12,449 nucleotides of DNA from positions 1-12,449 of the forward strand of contig CAIOLH010000174.1 in NCBI GenBank assembly GCA_903859115.1, written 5' to 3'. Positions 1 through 7,125 of this stretch are shown here, piece after piece; position 1 is the first letter of the stretch; every line of letters starts with the position of its first letter. Source of the stretch: an uncultured Opitutia bacterium (GTDB lineage: Bacteria > Verrucomicrobiota > Verrucomicrobiae > Opitutales > UBA953). Both the position numbers and the translations under genes were made by a program. The notes under the pieces are model-generated. The model saw nothing but the letters and a program-made list of their open reading frames with translations. It made no database searches and had not been told where the DNA came from.

Positions 1-1167
1 ATCACCGGCGCGGAAGGATAATTTAGCACCACACTCGCGGTGTAAACTTACAGAAGATTTTCCGAGCTCATCCATACCGCCGATGACGAAGAGACGGCGG
101 CGAGGATCTTTTACGGTGAGACGATTAAAGCACTGCGCGGCATCAAGCAACGAGGCCGGACTCGAATTATAACAATCGATATAAAATGTTCGGTTACCAT
201 CTTGGTGAATACTGCCACGACCTATAGGCGGCATCCACCATTCTAGGTTTTTCTTAATTTGATTTTCACTAATTCCTAATTCGAGAGCGGCGACCACGGC
301 GAGAGCGGCGTTTCGACCCAACCCATCTGAAATCGGACTCAAGGGATAAGCACGTCCATCGAGTAAAAGTATACGACGACCATTCTCATCAGCAAATTTA
401 GCGCTGATGACACGCAAGGGCATGACGGCAGGCTCATCATCTTCTTCAAATTTAACGACTAAGCAGCGCGAGGCGTGAGCTTGAAACTCGGGCCATTTTA
501 AAAGTGACGCTGGAATAATCGCCTTACCGTCGGGCTCTAAAGCGGCAATCATCTCAGATTTTTCGTGAGCGACGGCTTCAATAGTTCCGACCCCTTCTAA
601 GTGTACGGGAGCAACAGCGGTAATAATTGCTAAATTTGGTCGGAGAATTTGCGCCGAAAGTTTTAATTCACCAGGCAGACTCATGCCGGCCTCAATCACG
701 GCAAAGCGATGAATTTCTGAACTTAGGCGGAGTAACATCAACGGCACGCCCAATAAATTGTTTAAATTAGCTTCGGTAATGAAGGCAGACGAACCGAGGA
801 GCGCGCCCAATAAATCTTTAGTAGATGTTTTACCAACACTGCCAGTGACGCCAATCACTCGTCCTTTAAATTCAGCGCGCCAACCCGCTGCAATTTGATG
901 TAATCCTTTTTGAGAATCTTCAACCACCAGTTGTGGTAGGTGGTCAGCCATACGTTTCGACACCAAGGCACAAGACGCACCACTCGCTCGAGCAGCGTTT
1001 AAGAAGTCATGTCCATCGCGCTTGACGGTCTTAATCGCTACAAACGCTTCACCTTTTTTAATGGTGCGCGTGTCCATATTAAAACCGGTGATTTCCTGTT
1101 CAGGAAAAGAAGTCCACTCACCCTGAGTCCACTCCGCTAATTGTTTAGGGTTAAAGGAATTACTCAT
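1..1167 (-). CDS. murF: MurF, UDP-MurNAc-tripeptide--D-Ala-D-Ala ligase (3' end missing)
   Basis: This is the cytoplasmic ATP-dependent ligase that adds D-Ala-D-Ala to the UDP-MurNAc tripeptide, the last soluble step of peptidoglycan precursor synthesis. The frame is open for 389 codons from ATG at 1167 and runs off the left edge. E. coli MurF is about 450 residues, so roughly 60-70 C-terminal residues are probably missing. Visible motifs, in order: an N-terminal MurF-type segment with RDGHDFLNAA; the Mur ligase P-loop GVTGSVGKTSTKD; TEANLNNLLGVP; IEAGMSLPGEL; HEKSE, whose lysine matches the carbamylated Mur lysine; and IDCYNSSPASLLDAA, the MurF-type D-x-YN-(A/S)-SP motif. The usual GDM-ELG motif reads GGMDELG, a small departure. 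The start codon overlaps the murE stop as ATGA, and a strong Shine-Dalgarno sequence lies 11 nt upstream. Identity is secure. Confidence 0.95.
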   Translation of the reverse strand, partial: MSNSFNPKQLAEWTQGEWTSFPEQEITGFNMDTRTIKKGEAFVAIKTVKRDGHDFLNAARASGASCALVSKRMADHLPQLVVEDSQKGLHQIAAGWRAEFKGRVIGVTGSVGKTSTKDLLGALLGSSAFITEANLNNLLGVPLMLLRLSSEIHRFAVIEAGMSLPGELKLSAQILRPNLAIITAVAPVHLEGVGTIEAVAHEKSEMIAALEPDGKAIIPASLLKWPEFQAHASRCLVVKFEEDDEPAVMPLRVISAKFADENGRRILLLDGRAYPLSPISDGLGRNAALAVVAALELGISENQIKKNLEWWMPPIGRGSIHQDGNRTFYIDCYNSSPASLLDAAQCFNRLTVKDPRRRLFVIGGMDELGKSSVSLHRECGAKLSFRAGD

Positions 1168-2684
1168 GAGCGGAGATTCCTCCTTAATTCTAAAATTTCT
1201 TTGGCGACCAAGCGGTCATCAAATGGCACCACGGTATCGTGAAACTCTTGTGTCGTTTCATGTCCTTTGCCGGCGATGATCACACAATCATTAGGTTGAG
1301 CGGCCGCTAAAGCACGACCGATAGCATCGCGACGGTCATTAATAAATTCAATATTAGGCAACGAATCCAGTCCTTCACGCATATCGGCAAAAATCGTGGC
1401 GAGATTTTCTTTACGCGGATTATCCGCAGTCGCCCAAGCATGATGAGCTAACTCAGCAACGGCTTTTGTCATCGCTGGGCGTTTACCACGATCGCGATTA
1501 CCACCGCAGCCGAAGACACATAAGACGCGTCCAGGAGTAATGGAGCGTAACATTTGCAGCGCATTGCGTAAGGCGTCGTCCGTATGTGCATAATCCACAA
1601 AGACGGGGAAAGTTTGACCAGCTTCAACGCGCTCCATCCGTCCGGCAACACCCGGAAAAGCTTTCACCGCTTCAACCATCGATAACGGATCTCGACCCAA
1701 AGATGCTACTAAGGCTAAGGCACAAAGAATATTGGAAATATTATACTCACCAGGGAGTGGAGAATTAAAACGAGCCGATTGGCCCGACCAAGAAACAGTG
1801 AATTCAGAGCCGCGCGGATTAAAGACGATTTGTTTAGCCTGTAGGTCAGCTGGGGAATGAATACCAAACGTAATCACTGGGCCACGCTTGCGACAGGATT
1901 CAGCGAGATTTTTTCCGGCGACATCGTCGACGTTGATTACCGAAACTTTGGGAATAGAGCCACTACGACCGTCGAACAAAATGGTTTTGGCATCGAGGTA
2001 GGATTCTAAATTACCGTGGTAATCAATATGATCGCGGGTTAGATTGGTGAAGGCGGCTGCAGCGAAAGAGAAACCGTGAACACGATCTTGATGTAACGCA
2101 TGTGAACTCACTTCGAGGCAGGCACCTTCGCATTGCGACTCCACCATTTGACGGAAGAATCCTGCTAAGTCCGCGGATTCAGGTGTGGTTTTATAAGCAG
2201 GAATGGAGCGACGACCTAGTTGATAGCGAACACTACCAATGAGACCCCAGTTCTGCCCTTCTTGTTGTAATAAGTGACGGAGTAAAGTGGTGATGGTAGT
2301 TTTACCATTAGTTCCAGTAACACCCACGAGTTTTAATTTCTTCTCTGGGTTGCCGTGATAACGACGTGCTACTTCGGCTAAAACTTTTCGAGGCTCTTTC
2401 ACTTGCGCAGCGGCTACAGCGGGGAGACCAGCGACCGGCTCACTCGAAATCACAGCTGAAGCGCCACGGGAAATTACGTCATCTAAAAATTGGTGACCGC
2501 TGGTACGTAATCCAGGTAAGGCAAAAAACAAACTGCCCGGTAAAATACGACGAGAGTCGGTGACTAAGCTCGTTACGCGGGTAGACCAATCACCACGACG
2601 TTCAACGACAGGAATATCTTGAAGTAAACTTTGTAAGGTAGGATTTTCCATGAGGCGATGATTACTGGGTTCTTTTAATATCAT
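1164..2684 (-). CDS. murE: MurE, UDP-MurNAc-L-Ala-D-Glu--meso-diaminopimelate ligase
   Basis: A cytoplasmic Mur ligase of 506 residues that adds the third stem-peptide amino acid to UDP-MurNAc-L-Ala-D-Glu, using ATP. Visible: the N-terminal substrate domain with TDSRRILPGSLFFAL (42-56); P-loop GVTGTNGKTT (121-130); EVSSHAL (191-197); RDHIDYHG (217-224); K233 in DAKTILF, the expected carbamylated lysine; DYAHTDD (364-370); GCGGNRDRGKRP (392-403); DNPRKE (421-426); and AGKGHE (471-476). DNPR-x-E is the known signature of meso-diaminopimelate selection, so this enzyme should not be a lysine-adding MurE. The chosen start (2684) overlaps the ftsI stop as ATGA, which fits the rest of the cluster. 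A second ATG at codon 12 is possible, and neither start has an SD. Length is normal for the family. Confidence 0.97.
   Translation of the reverse strand: MILKEPSNHRLMENPTLQSLLQDIPVVERRGDWSTRVTSLVTDSRRILPGSLFFALPGLRTSGHQFLDDVISRGASAVISSEPVAGLPAVAAAQVKEPRKVLAEVARRYHGNPEKKLKLVGVTGTNGKTTITTLLRHLLQQEGQNWGLIGSVRYQLGRRSIPAYKTTPESADLAGFFRQMVESQCEGACLEVSSHALHQDRVHGFSFAAAAFTNLTRDHIDYHGNLESYLDAKTILFDGRSGSIPKVSVINVDDVAGKNLAESCRKRGPVITFGIHSPADLQAKQIVFNPRGSEFTVSWSGQSARFNSPLPGEYNISNILCALALVASLGRDPLSMVEAVKAFPGVAGRMERVEAGQTFPVFVDYAHTDDALRNALQMLRSITPGRVLCVFGCGGNRDRGKRPAMTKAVAELAHHAWATADNPRKENLATIFADMREGLDSLPNIEFINDRRDAIGRALAAAQPNDCVIIAGKGHETTQEFHDTVVPFDDRLVAKEILELRRNLRS
1168..1185 (-). promoter_or_regulatory. 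Strong murF ribosome binding site inside a small hairpin
   Basis: On the minus strand, AAGGAGG (1185-1179) is a perfect anti-SD complement 11 nt before the murF ATG. It is the best SD in the window. GGAG can pair with CTCC across the loop GAAT, which would hide the SD until a ribosome finishing murE opens it. The sequence is seen directly; the sequestration is inference. Confidence 0.6.
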
Positions 2685-4474
2685 CGTTCAACACCAGCGA
2701 CGGTGCGGGAAATGGATGAAGTAGGTTTTATATCCAACCACTGGATACAATTTTTTGCCACCGTAGCGAAAACGGGAGCGGCAAATTTACCACCGTAAGC
2801 AATCCCGTCGCCTTTCGGTTCATCTAAGATTACCGTGATGGCTAGGCGCGGATCTTGCACAGGGAAAAATCCTGAAAAGGAAGCGACGTGGTGGGCGCTG
2901 GAGTAATGTCCGTTAATAATTTTTTGTGTTGTACCCGTTTTACCGGCGACTTCGTAGCCTGGGATATCTGCTGCGGGCGCCGTTCCAGTCTTACTGCAAA
3001 CCGCGCGTAATAAGGATGCGACTTGTTTGGCGGTGGATGGAGAAATCACTCGTCCACGTGCACGCGGTGGATAATCAACCACGGTTTCTTTGGTTTTGGA
3101 ATCTTCAACGCGGAGAACGAGCTGAGGTTGCATCAACAATCCATCGGCGGCGATGGTCGACATCGCATAATGAATTTGTAAAGCGGTCACACTGATGGAG
3201 TGACCCATCGGCATACGCGAAATAGTCATGCCATCCCATTTTTCAGGATTAATAATCAATCCAGGAACTTCAGCTCCGGTTACTAAATTGGATACAGAAC
3301 CAAAGCCAAAAGATCTCACTAGCTTATCGAAACGATCCTCTCCTTTTTTCTCGGCATAAAGCATACCGATTTGCACGGTACCGCGATTAGAGGATTCACG
3401 AACGATATCGCGTACATTCACCACGCCAATCGGATGGGAGTCAGCAGGCATCGAGATCATTCGGCCCCGATAAGGCACTTGGGATAAACCACAGTCGTAA
3501 ACGCTGTTCGGGGTAATTAATTTTTCTTCGAGGGCACCAGAAATAGAGACGATTTTAAAAACTGAACCTGGCTCATAAATATCAGATACTGCACGATTAC
3601 GCTGACTGTCTAATGGCGAGAGTTTCGCATCATAAAATTTATTAAGATCAAAGGTAGGCCAATTAGCTAAGCCCAAAATACGTCCGGTCTTAGGCTCACT
3701 CACAATAATTACAGCGCTAATCGGATTATATTGTGCGACCGCTTTATCGAGAGCGTCTTCGCAAGTTTTCTGGACTAAACTATTAATGGATAAAATTATA
3801 TTATTACCATCGACTGGTTGAACTTCGCGCAGACGAATACTGGCGATTTCACGACGACGACCATCACGCTCAGATTCAATCCAGCCTTTCTGACCTTGGA
3901 GGAAATTATTCAGTGCCTTTTCCACACCACAAGCGGATTGACCTTCTTTATTCACATAGCCGATGACGTGAGCAGCCAATTGACCATTCGGATAGTTTCG
4001 GTGGTACTTTAATTCAGCGCGGAGGGCTTTGATTTTTAAGCCCGTTATTTTTTTGAGTACTTCTTTGTCTACTTCGTGGGCTAAAACAATCCAGCGAATG
4101 CGACGCTCGTTACCCTCATCATCCACTTTAGGTTTGGTATTAAAGGCCTTAATGACATCGGCTGCGGAAACCCCTAAAATTTTTGCGACTTCGACGGCGC
4201 GACCAAGTTCTTCTTTTTTAATCGACTCAGGATCGACGCCGATGTCCCACACATCTTCGGAAACGGCTAATAAATTATTTTGTGAATCACGGACTTCACC
4301 GCGGCGACAATCTAGTTCTTGAAACACGCTACGAGCTTGAACAGCTTCCGCGCACAACTCAGGGGCTTCGACCCAATGGAGCCAGAAAAGTCTAACGATA
4401 ACAGCGACAAAGCACAGTGAAACAATCCAGGCCAGCGAAGTGAAACGCTTTTGCCTGGCATGCAATAATGTCAT
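2681..4474 (-). CDS. ftsI: FtsI/PBP3-type class B penicillin-binding protein (septal transpeptidase)
   Basis: A D,D-transpeptidase that crosslinks septal peptidoglycan, anchored in the inner membrane with its catalytic domain in the periplasm. It has 597 residues. A single membrane span lies at about 13-33, followed by the PBP dimerisation/pedestal region (CRRGEVRDSQNNLLA, 56-70). The transpeptidase domain runs from about 250 and carries all three active-site motifs: S304-V-F-K307 (SxxK, nucleophile Ser304), S361-S-N363 (SxN) and K512-T-G514 (KTG). No PASTA domain follows; the protein ends about 80 residues after KTG. Position between the ftsL-like gene and murE is the standard dcw order, which favours FtsI/PBP3 over the elongation PBP2 or a Spo-type PBP. 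Both ends overlap their neighbours as ATGA. Confidence 0.95.
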   Translation of the reverse strand: MTLLHARQKRFTSLAWIVSLCFVAVIVRLFWLHWVEAPELCAEAVQARSVFQELDCRRGEVRDSQNNLLAVSEDVWDIGVDPESIKKEELGRAVEVAKILGVSAADVIKAFNTKPKVDDEGNERRIRWIVLAHEVDKEVLKKITGLKIKALRAELKYHRNYPNGQLAAHVIGYVNKEGQSACGVEKALNNFLQGQKGWIESERDGRRREIASIRLREVQPVDGNNIILSINSLVQKTCEDALDKAVAQYNPISAVIIVSEPKTGRILGLANWPTFDLNKFYDAKLSPLDSQRNRAVSDIYEPGSVFKIVSISGALEEKLITPNSVYDCGLSQVPYRGRMISMPADSHPIGVVNVRDIVRESSNRGTVQIGMLYAEKKGEDRFDKLVRSFGFGSVSNLVTGAEVPGLIINPEKWDGMTISRMPMGHSISVTALQIHYAMSTIAADGLLMQPQLVLRVEDSKTKETVVDYPPRARGRVISPSTAKQVASLLRAVCSKTGTAPAADIPGYEVAGKTGTTQKIINGHYSSAHHVASFSGFFPVQDPRLAITVILDEPKGDGIAYGGKFAAPVFATVAKNCIQWLDIKPTSSISRTVAGVER

Positions 4475-4860
4475 CGGGAGCGGGGCCCTCCCATTTCAAC
4501 AGGTGGGCGAAAAGTAAGATCGAGTGCCGCCACTCTGGGACTCGGAATAGTCCGAGTCGAAGTGGTGACAGGTAAAATAGGTCCAGAGACGCGGAGCCAT
4601 GTGATTTGTTCGGGCTTCGGGAGTTTAAATTTTTCACCGGCTTTTTCACTGAGCTTAACAGTATCTTGGCTGATATCGCGCTGACGTTTTAAAGCATCTA
4701 ACTCTTTTTTAGAGTCAGCAATCGCACGTTCTAGACGGACAATACGCACACCGACATCATCCGAACGAAGACGAAGTTTCATAATGCTGATTGTACCTAC
4801 TGCTCCGGCAGCAACAGAGATAATGACCATCACGAAAATGAAAAATCGGCGGATGTTCAT
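4471..4860 (-). CDS. ftsL: FtsL-like divisome protein (small bitopic coiled-coil protein)
   Basis: A 129-residue protein with a short basic N-terminus (MNIRR), one hydrophobic span at about 6-28 and then a charged, helix-forming stretch (about 35-75). That stretch has a heptad-like pattern of V/I/L (for example IVRLERAIADSKKELDALKR). A proline-containing tail follows, with no recognisable domain. FtsL proteins diverge fast in sequence but keep this plan: cytoplasmic tip, membrane span, periplasmic coiled coil that pairs with FtsB and recruits FtsW and FtsI. The call rests on this topology and on the position between rsmH and ftsI, where ftsL is normally found, not on sequence motifs. It overlaps both neighbours as ATGA. 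The extension after residue 80 is somewhat longer than in E. coli FtsL (121 residues in all). Confidence 0.75.
   Translation of the reverse strand: MNIRRFFIFVMVIISVAAGAVGTISIMKLRLRSDDVGVRIVRLERAIADSKKELDALKRQRDISQDTVKLSEKAGEKFKLPKPEQITWLRVSGPILPVTTSTRTIPSPRVAALDLTFRPPVEMGGPRSR
4475..4492 (-). promoter_or_regulatory. Hairpin with SD-like arm directly before the ftsI start
   Basis: On the minus strand GGGAG (4492-4488) can pair with CTCCC (4480-4476) across a 7-nt GC-rich loop, ending two bases before the ftsI ATG. The 5' arm together with the next two bases (GGGAGGG) is the only SD-like run there. It lies inside the last codons of the ftsL-like gene. Pairing is seen by eye; the role is inferred. 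Confidence 0.35.
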
Positions 4861-5774
4861 ACGGTTAGACGGCGAACGGCACGCAAGCGGGCAGAACGGC
4901 TGCGTGGGTTGCGGGTTTGCTCAGCTTCCGATGGCTGAATGGCTTTACGGGTTAAAAGTTCGGCCAGTTTAATGCGTTCATCTTGTCCGCGATTATCATC
5001 GCGATGAATCGGACGGCCACTCACGTCATTCATATAACGTTTCACCATGCGATCTTCGAGTGAGTGGAAGGAGATTACTACTAACACGCCGCCTTGTTTT
5101 AATTTTTCAAAAGCTTTGGGTAACGCTTCGGCTAGTGCACCCAACTCATCATTAATTGCGATGCGGACACCTTGAAAAGTTTTGGTGGCGGGGTGTGGAC
5201 CGCGGGGACCGGGAGGATTCGGTGCGGCTTCGGCGACTAATTCGGCAAAAGCGGTAGTGCGGGCCAAACGTCCGGTACCACGCGCCGCTTCAATGGCATT
5301 CACGATGCGGAACCAGCGAGGCTCTTCACCGTAGTCGCGAACCGCTTTTTCTAATTCGGGACGAGTGGCACGTTCTAAGAAATCGGCGGCGGTACGGCCC
5401 TTGCGCGTATCCATGCGCATATCGTTGGGGGCATCGTAGCGAAAAGAGAAACCGCGTTCCGGGATATCCAACTGATGAGAAGACACCCCAATGTCCATCA
5501 TAACACCGTCAAACGACCCCGGAACGCGGTCAAGGTTACGAAAATCTTCTGAATGAAAACGAAAGTTTTTAGGAAAACGCTCGAGGAGTGATTGCGCACG
5601 CTCAAGGGCGGCAGGATCACGATCCATCACGTCGAGTGTAATATTTTCGGCGCGCTCTAAAATCGCGGTCGAATGTCCACCACCACCAAACGTACAATCT
5701 AAATAGGCACGACCAGACTCAGGATTTAGCAAAGCTAAACACTCCTCGAGTAAAACTGGAACGTGACTGGTCAT
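4857..5774 (-). CDS. rsmH: RsmH (MraW), 16S rRNA C1402 N4-methyltransferase
   Basis: A 305-residue S-adenosylmethionine-dependent enzyme that methylates N4 of cytidine 1402 in the 16S rRNA decoding centre. All family blocks are present: HVPVLLEECLALL (4-16); SAM motif DCTFGGGGHS (26-35); MDIGVSSHQLD (93-103); RGFSFRYDAPNDMRMD (107-122); a central helical insertion; ISFHSLEDR (234-242); and the C-terminal NPRSRSARLRAV (289-300). Length is typical. The ATG at 5774 follows an AT-rich stretch with no SD. The gap to mraZ is 55 bases, the only real gap inside the cluster, so a secondary promoter there is possible but none is clear. Its stop overlaps the ftsL-like start as ATGA. Confidence 0.97.
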   Translation of the reverse strand: MTSHVPVLLEECLALLNPESGRAYLDCTFGGGGHSTAILERAENITLDVMDRDPAALERAQSLLERFPKNFRFHSEDFRNLDRVPGSFDGVMMDIGVSSHQLDIPERGFSFRYDAPNDMRMDTRKGRTAADFLERATRPELEKAVRDYGEEPRWFRIVNAIEAARGTGRLARTTAFAELVAEAAPNPPGPRGPHPATKTFQGVRIAINDELGALAEALPKAFEKLKQGGVLVVISFHSLEDRMVKRYMNDVSGRPIHRDDNRGQDERIKLAELLTRKAIQPSEAEQTRNPRSRSARLRAVRRLTV

Positions 5775-5829
5775 TTAAAAATTAATTGTGAATAAGCTGT
5801 GAGTTGTGTAAGTAACTTTTGGATACAAA

Positions 5830-6288
5830 TTAAATTCCTAGTTCGCGCAGCGCACGGAGAATAATCCGAGTGCGTTCAGAATCGCGTTCGGTCTTAGGTG
5901 GATTTTTGGCGGAGATTTGGAACGTGGTGAAACCGCCTTTGAATACGACATCGCGATCGAGATGTGCTTCTTTCACTACGTGATCATTGAGCGTAATGCG
6001 TCCGGCTTTATCGCATGAAACTTGAATACTATTAGCGCCTAATAAACTCAGTGCGTCCATTTTATCAGGATCACTCACGGTGACTTGGAGAGCTGCATCG
6101 GAAATGCGCTTCACCATCGATGGAGGAAAAACAACAATCGATCCAACCGCTGGATGATACATCGCTAAAAAACTTGTTTCTGCAGTTCCTTCAAAACGCC
6201 AAGCCGCAGGAATGGTGACACGATTCTTCTCATCCAATTTTCCGTGATGGATGCCGGTGAAGAGAGAATGGTTTGAACCAATAGACAT
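5830..6288 (-). CDS. mraZ: MraZ, transcriptional regulator of the division/cell-wall cluster
   Basis: A 152-residue AbrB-like (double swapped-hairpin) DNA-binding protein, known in E. coli to repress its own dcw promoter by binding TGGG repeats. Both tandem half-domains are seen: HHGKLDEKNRVTIPAAW (14-30, with DEKNR in place of the usual D-x-KGR) and SCDKAGRITL (91-100, keeping D-K-x-G-R). The frame stays open upstream to a GTG at 6330. I chose the ATG at 6288 because MraZ proteins begin just before the F-x-G-x-x-x-x-x-L-D block, and the longer start would place operator repeats inside the coding region. It is the first gene of the leftward cluster, as in most bacteria. No SD is visible. Confidence 0.95.
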   Translation of the reverse strand: MSIGSNHSLFTGIHHGKLDEKNRVTIPAAWRFEGTAETSFLAMYHPAVGSIVVFPPSMVKRISDAALQVTVSDPDKMDALSLLGANSIQVSCDKAGRITLNDHVVKEAHLDRDVVFKGGFTTFQISAKNPPKTERDSERTRIILRALRELGI

Positions 6289-6305
6289 GAGATATGGGAG
6301 CGTGA

Positions 6306-6339
6306 ACCCAGTACGCCCACTTTCAACCACTTCGCCCCA
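6306..6339 (-). promoter_or_regulatory. Probable MraZ operator (TGGG-type repeats, 10-bp period)
   Basis: Read on the minus strand, TGG-type boxes begin at 6339 (TGGGG), 6329 (TGGTT), 6319 (TGGGC) and 6310 (TGGGT): steps of 10, 10 and 9 bp. The middle boxes also read GAAGTGG and GAAAGTGG. This agrees with the E. coli operator (TGGGN repeats with 5-nt spacers) and the AAAGTG boxes known from Mycoplasma. It lies 18-51 bp before the mraZ ATG, downstream of a TAAAAT -10-like box. A further TGGGG starts at 6360. Sequence pattern seen; binding inferred. Confidence 0.75.
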
Positions 6340-6348
6340 CCCGTCAAG

Positions 6349-6354
6349 ATTTTA
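6349..6354 (-). promoter_or_regulatory. Possible -10 box of the mraZ/dcw promoter
   Basis: TAAAAT on the minus strand matches TATAAT at five of six positions, and a transcript would start near 6342, right at the first MraZ box. No good -35 is seen 16-18 bp upstream, so the promoter may be weak or activator-dependent. A TTGACG at about 6348-6343 has no good -10 partner. Confidence 0.35.
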
Positions 6355-6407
6355 GCCCCAGGTTAATATTCACACCATTCACAGGCGCGATCGGCCCAAA
6401 ATACGTG

Positions 6408-6433
6408 TTTTATGACAAATTTCGCTCATAAAA
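6408..6433. repeat. Perfect 8-bp inverted repeat, operator-like
   Basis: TTTTATGA (6408-6415) and TCATAAAA (6426-6433) are perfect reverse complements, separated by 10 bases. The arm spacing, about 18 bp centre to centre, is nearly two helical turns, as in sites for dimeric regulators. It lies about 55 bp upstream of the mraZ -10-like box. No known operator family was recognised. Confidence 0.5.
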
Positions 6434-6511
6434 TACTTATATGCCTGTCATTCAGTCACTTATGCATATTTTGACGATCAAAAGCCGGTTTTTCTTAAAA
6501 CAAAACATCGA

Positions 6512-6537
6512 TTTAACCCAATAAAATATAGGTTAAA
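6512..6537. repeat. 7-bp inverted repeat upstream of the lipoprotein promoter
   Basis: TTTAACC (6512-6518) and GGTTAAA (6531-6537) are perfect reverse complements with a 12-base AT-rich spacer, ending 8 bp before the TTGACA -35 box. A related half-site, GGTTAAT, lies at 6361-6367 near the mraZ promoter. The position suits an activator or repressor site; the role is inferred. Confidence 0.4.
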
Positions 6538-6545
6538 ATGTATTT

Positions 6546-6574
6546 TTGACACCTTTTTGTATTCAGATTGTCAT
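6546..6574 (+). promoter_or_regulatory. Sigma-70-type promoter for the lipoprotein gene
   Basis: A perfect -35 TTGACA (6546-6551), a 17-bp spacer and TGTCAT (6569-6574, four of six matches to TATAAT). Transcription would start near 6581, giving a leader of about 90 nt before the ATG at 6673. Confidence 0.55.
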
Positions 6575-6672
6575 TACGTTATTCCCCTGGGGCCCGATAA
6601 TCTGCATGGGCGAAAGGGTTTGCCTTCATAGCGGGGGTGTGTTCTTTAATTATCACCGAATTACACCTTATT

Positions 6673-7101
6673 ATGAAGAACGCCGTCACTTACGCACTCC
6701 TCGCTACAGCTATCACCTTTACTGGCTGCACCACCTATGTGGGCGTAGATAATCCAGATAACTCCGGTTCGATGTTCTCCAACATCACCGGTACCTTAAC
6801 TACTAAATATAAAGCTGAGCCTGAAGTAGTCTTCAACGCGGTTAAACGCGCCGTCGATCAACAGAGCGACACTATGAAACGCATGGGCGAAACCCAACAC
6901 AATTCCGAAGGTCAACTTTTCGACACTACCGTCTTCGCTCGTGCGATCGGCGACTTAGAAGTAAAAATCAACATCTCCAAATTCCAAGACGAGAAAACTA
7001 AAGAATCTTACACTATCGTCACTGTGAAGTATGGTGCCTTTGGTAACTGCGAACAAAGTCAGCAGCTGGTTTCTAAAATCTCTGCTAACCTTCGCCGATA
7101 A
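6673..7101 (+). CDS. Small DUF3568-like lipoprotein of unknown function
   Basis: A 142-residue protein starting at ATG 6673. The N-terminus is a lipoprotein signal: MKNA, a hydrophobic stretch to residue 16, then F-T-G-C with Cys19 as the likely lipidated residue. Phe at -3 of the lipobox is uncommon but tolerated. The mature part resembles DUF3568 lipoproteins in layout: GTLTTKYKAEPEVVFNAVKR (40-59), a middle block FDTTVFARAIGDLEVKINI (83-101), and the C-terminal V-K-Y-G-A-F-G (118-124) followed by a helix (QSQQLVSKISANL). The family has no established biochemical role. An in-frame ATG at 6637 exists, but it would put 12 residues before the signal peptide. The gene stands alone, with its own promoter and a terminator hairpin behind it. 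No SD is visible. Confidence 0.8.
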   Translation: MKNAVTYALLATAITFTGCTTYVGVDNPDNSGSMFSNITGTLTTKYKAEPEVVFNAVKRAVDQQSDTMKRMGETQHNSEGQLFDTTVFARAIGDLEVKINISKFQDEKTKESYTIVTVKYGAFGNCEQSQQLVSKISANLRR

Positions 7102-7125
7102 AACAGCGGGCGGAACCGCCTAATG

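Larger units (their letters stand above)
6289..6672. other. Divergent AT-rich intergenic region between mraZ and the lipoprotein gene
   Basis: This 384-base stretch separates two outward-facing genes. The mraZ side holds the TGGG operator and a -10-like box. The middle is AT-rich, with an 8-bp inverted repeat (6408-6433), the short palindrome TATGCATA (6461-6468) and a 7-bp inverted repeat (6512-6537). The right side has a TTGACA promoter (6546-6574) and a leader of about 90 bases containing CCCCTGGGG (6584-6592) and an imperfect GGCGAAA/TTTGCC pair. No credible protein or structured RNA family was recognised. Confidence 0.7.

Noticed and set aside
2981..2993. A second KTG-like motif in ftsI (residues 495-498, KTGT) as the active-site triad
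   Set aside because: It falls in the variable GTA segment before the true motif; the GKTGTTQ at 511-517 has the right context and spacing.
4392..4649. 85-codon minus-strand frame across the ftsL/ftsI junction
   Set aside because: It is an out-of-frame overlap of two genes supported by motifs and ATGA coupling; there is no domain in it.
6289..6330. GTG start of mraZ at 6330, giving 14 extra residues
   Set aside because: The extra residues are unlike MraZ N-termini and would place the operator repeats inside the gene; the ATG at 6288 sits where family members begin.
6546..6752. 68-codon plus-strand frame that starts in the promoter region and overlaps the lipoprotein gene
   Set aside because: It begins at the promoter itself, before the predicted transcription start, and lacks any protein-like pattern; the lipoprotein frame has a clear signal peptide.
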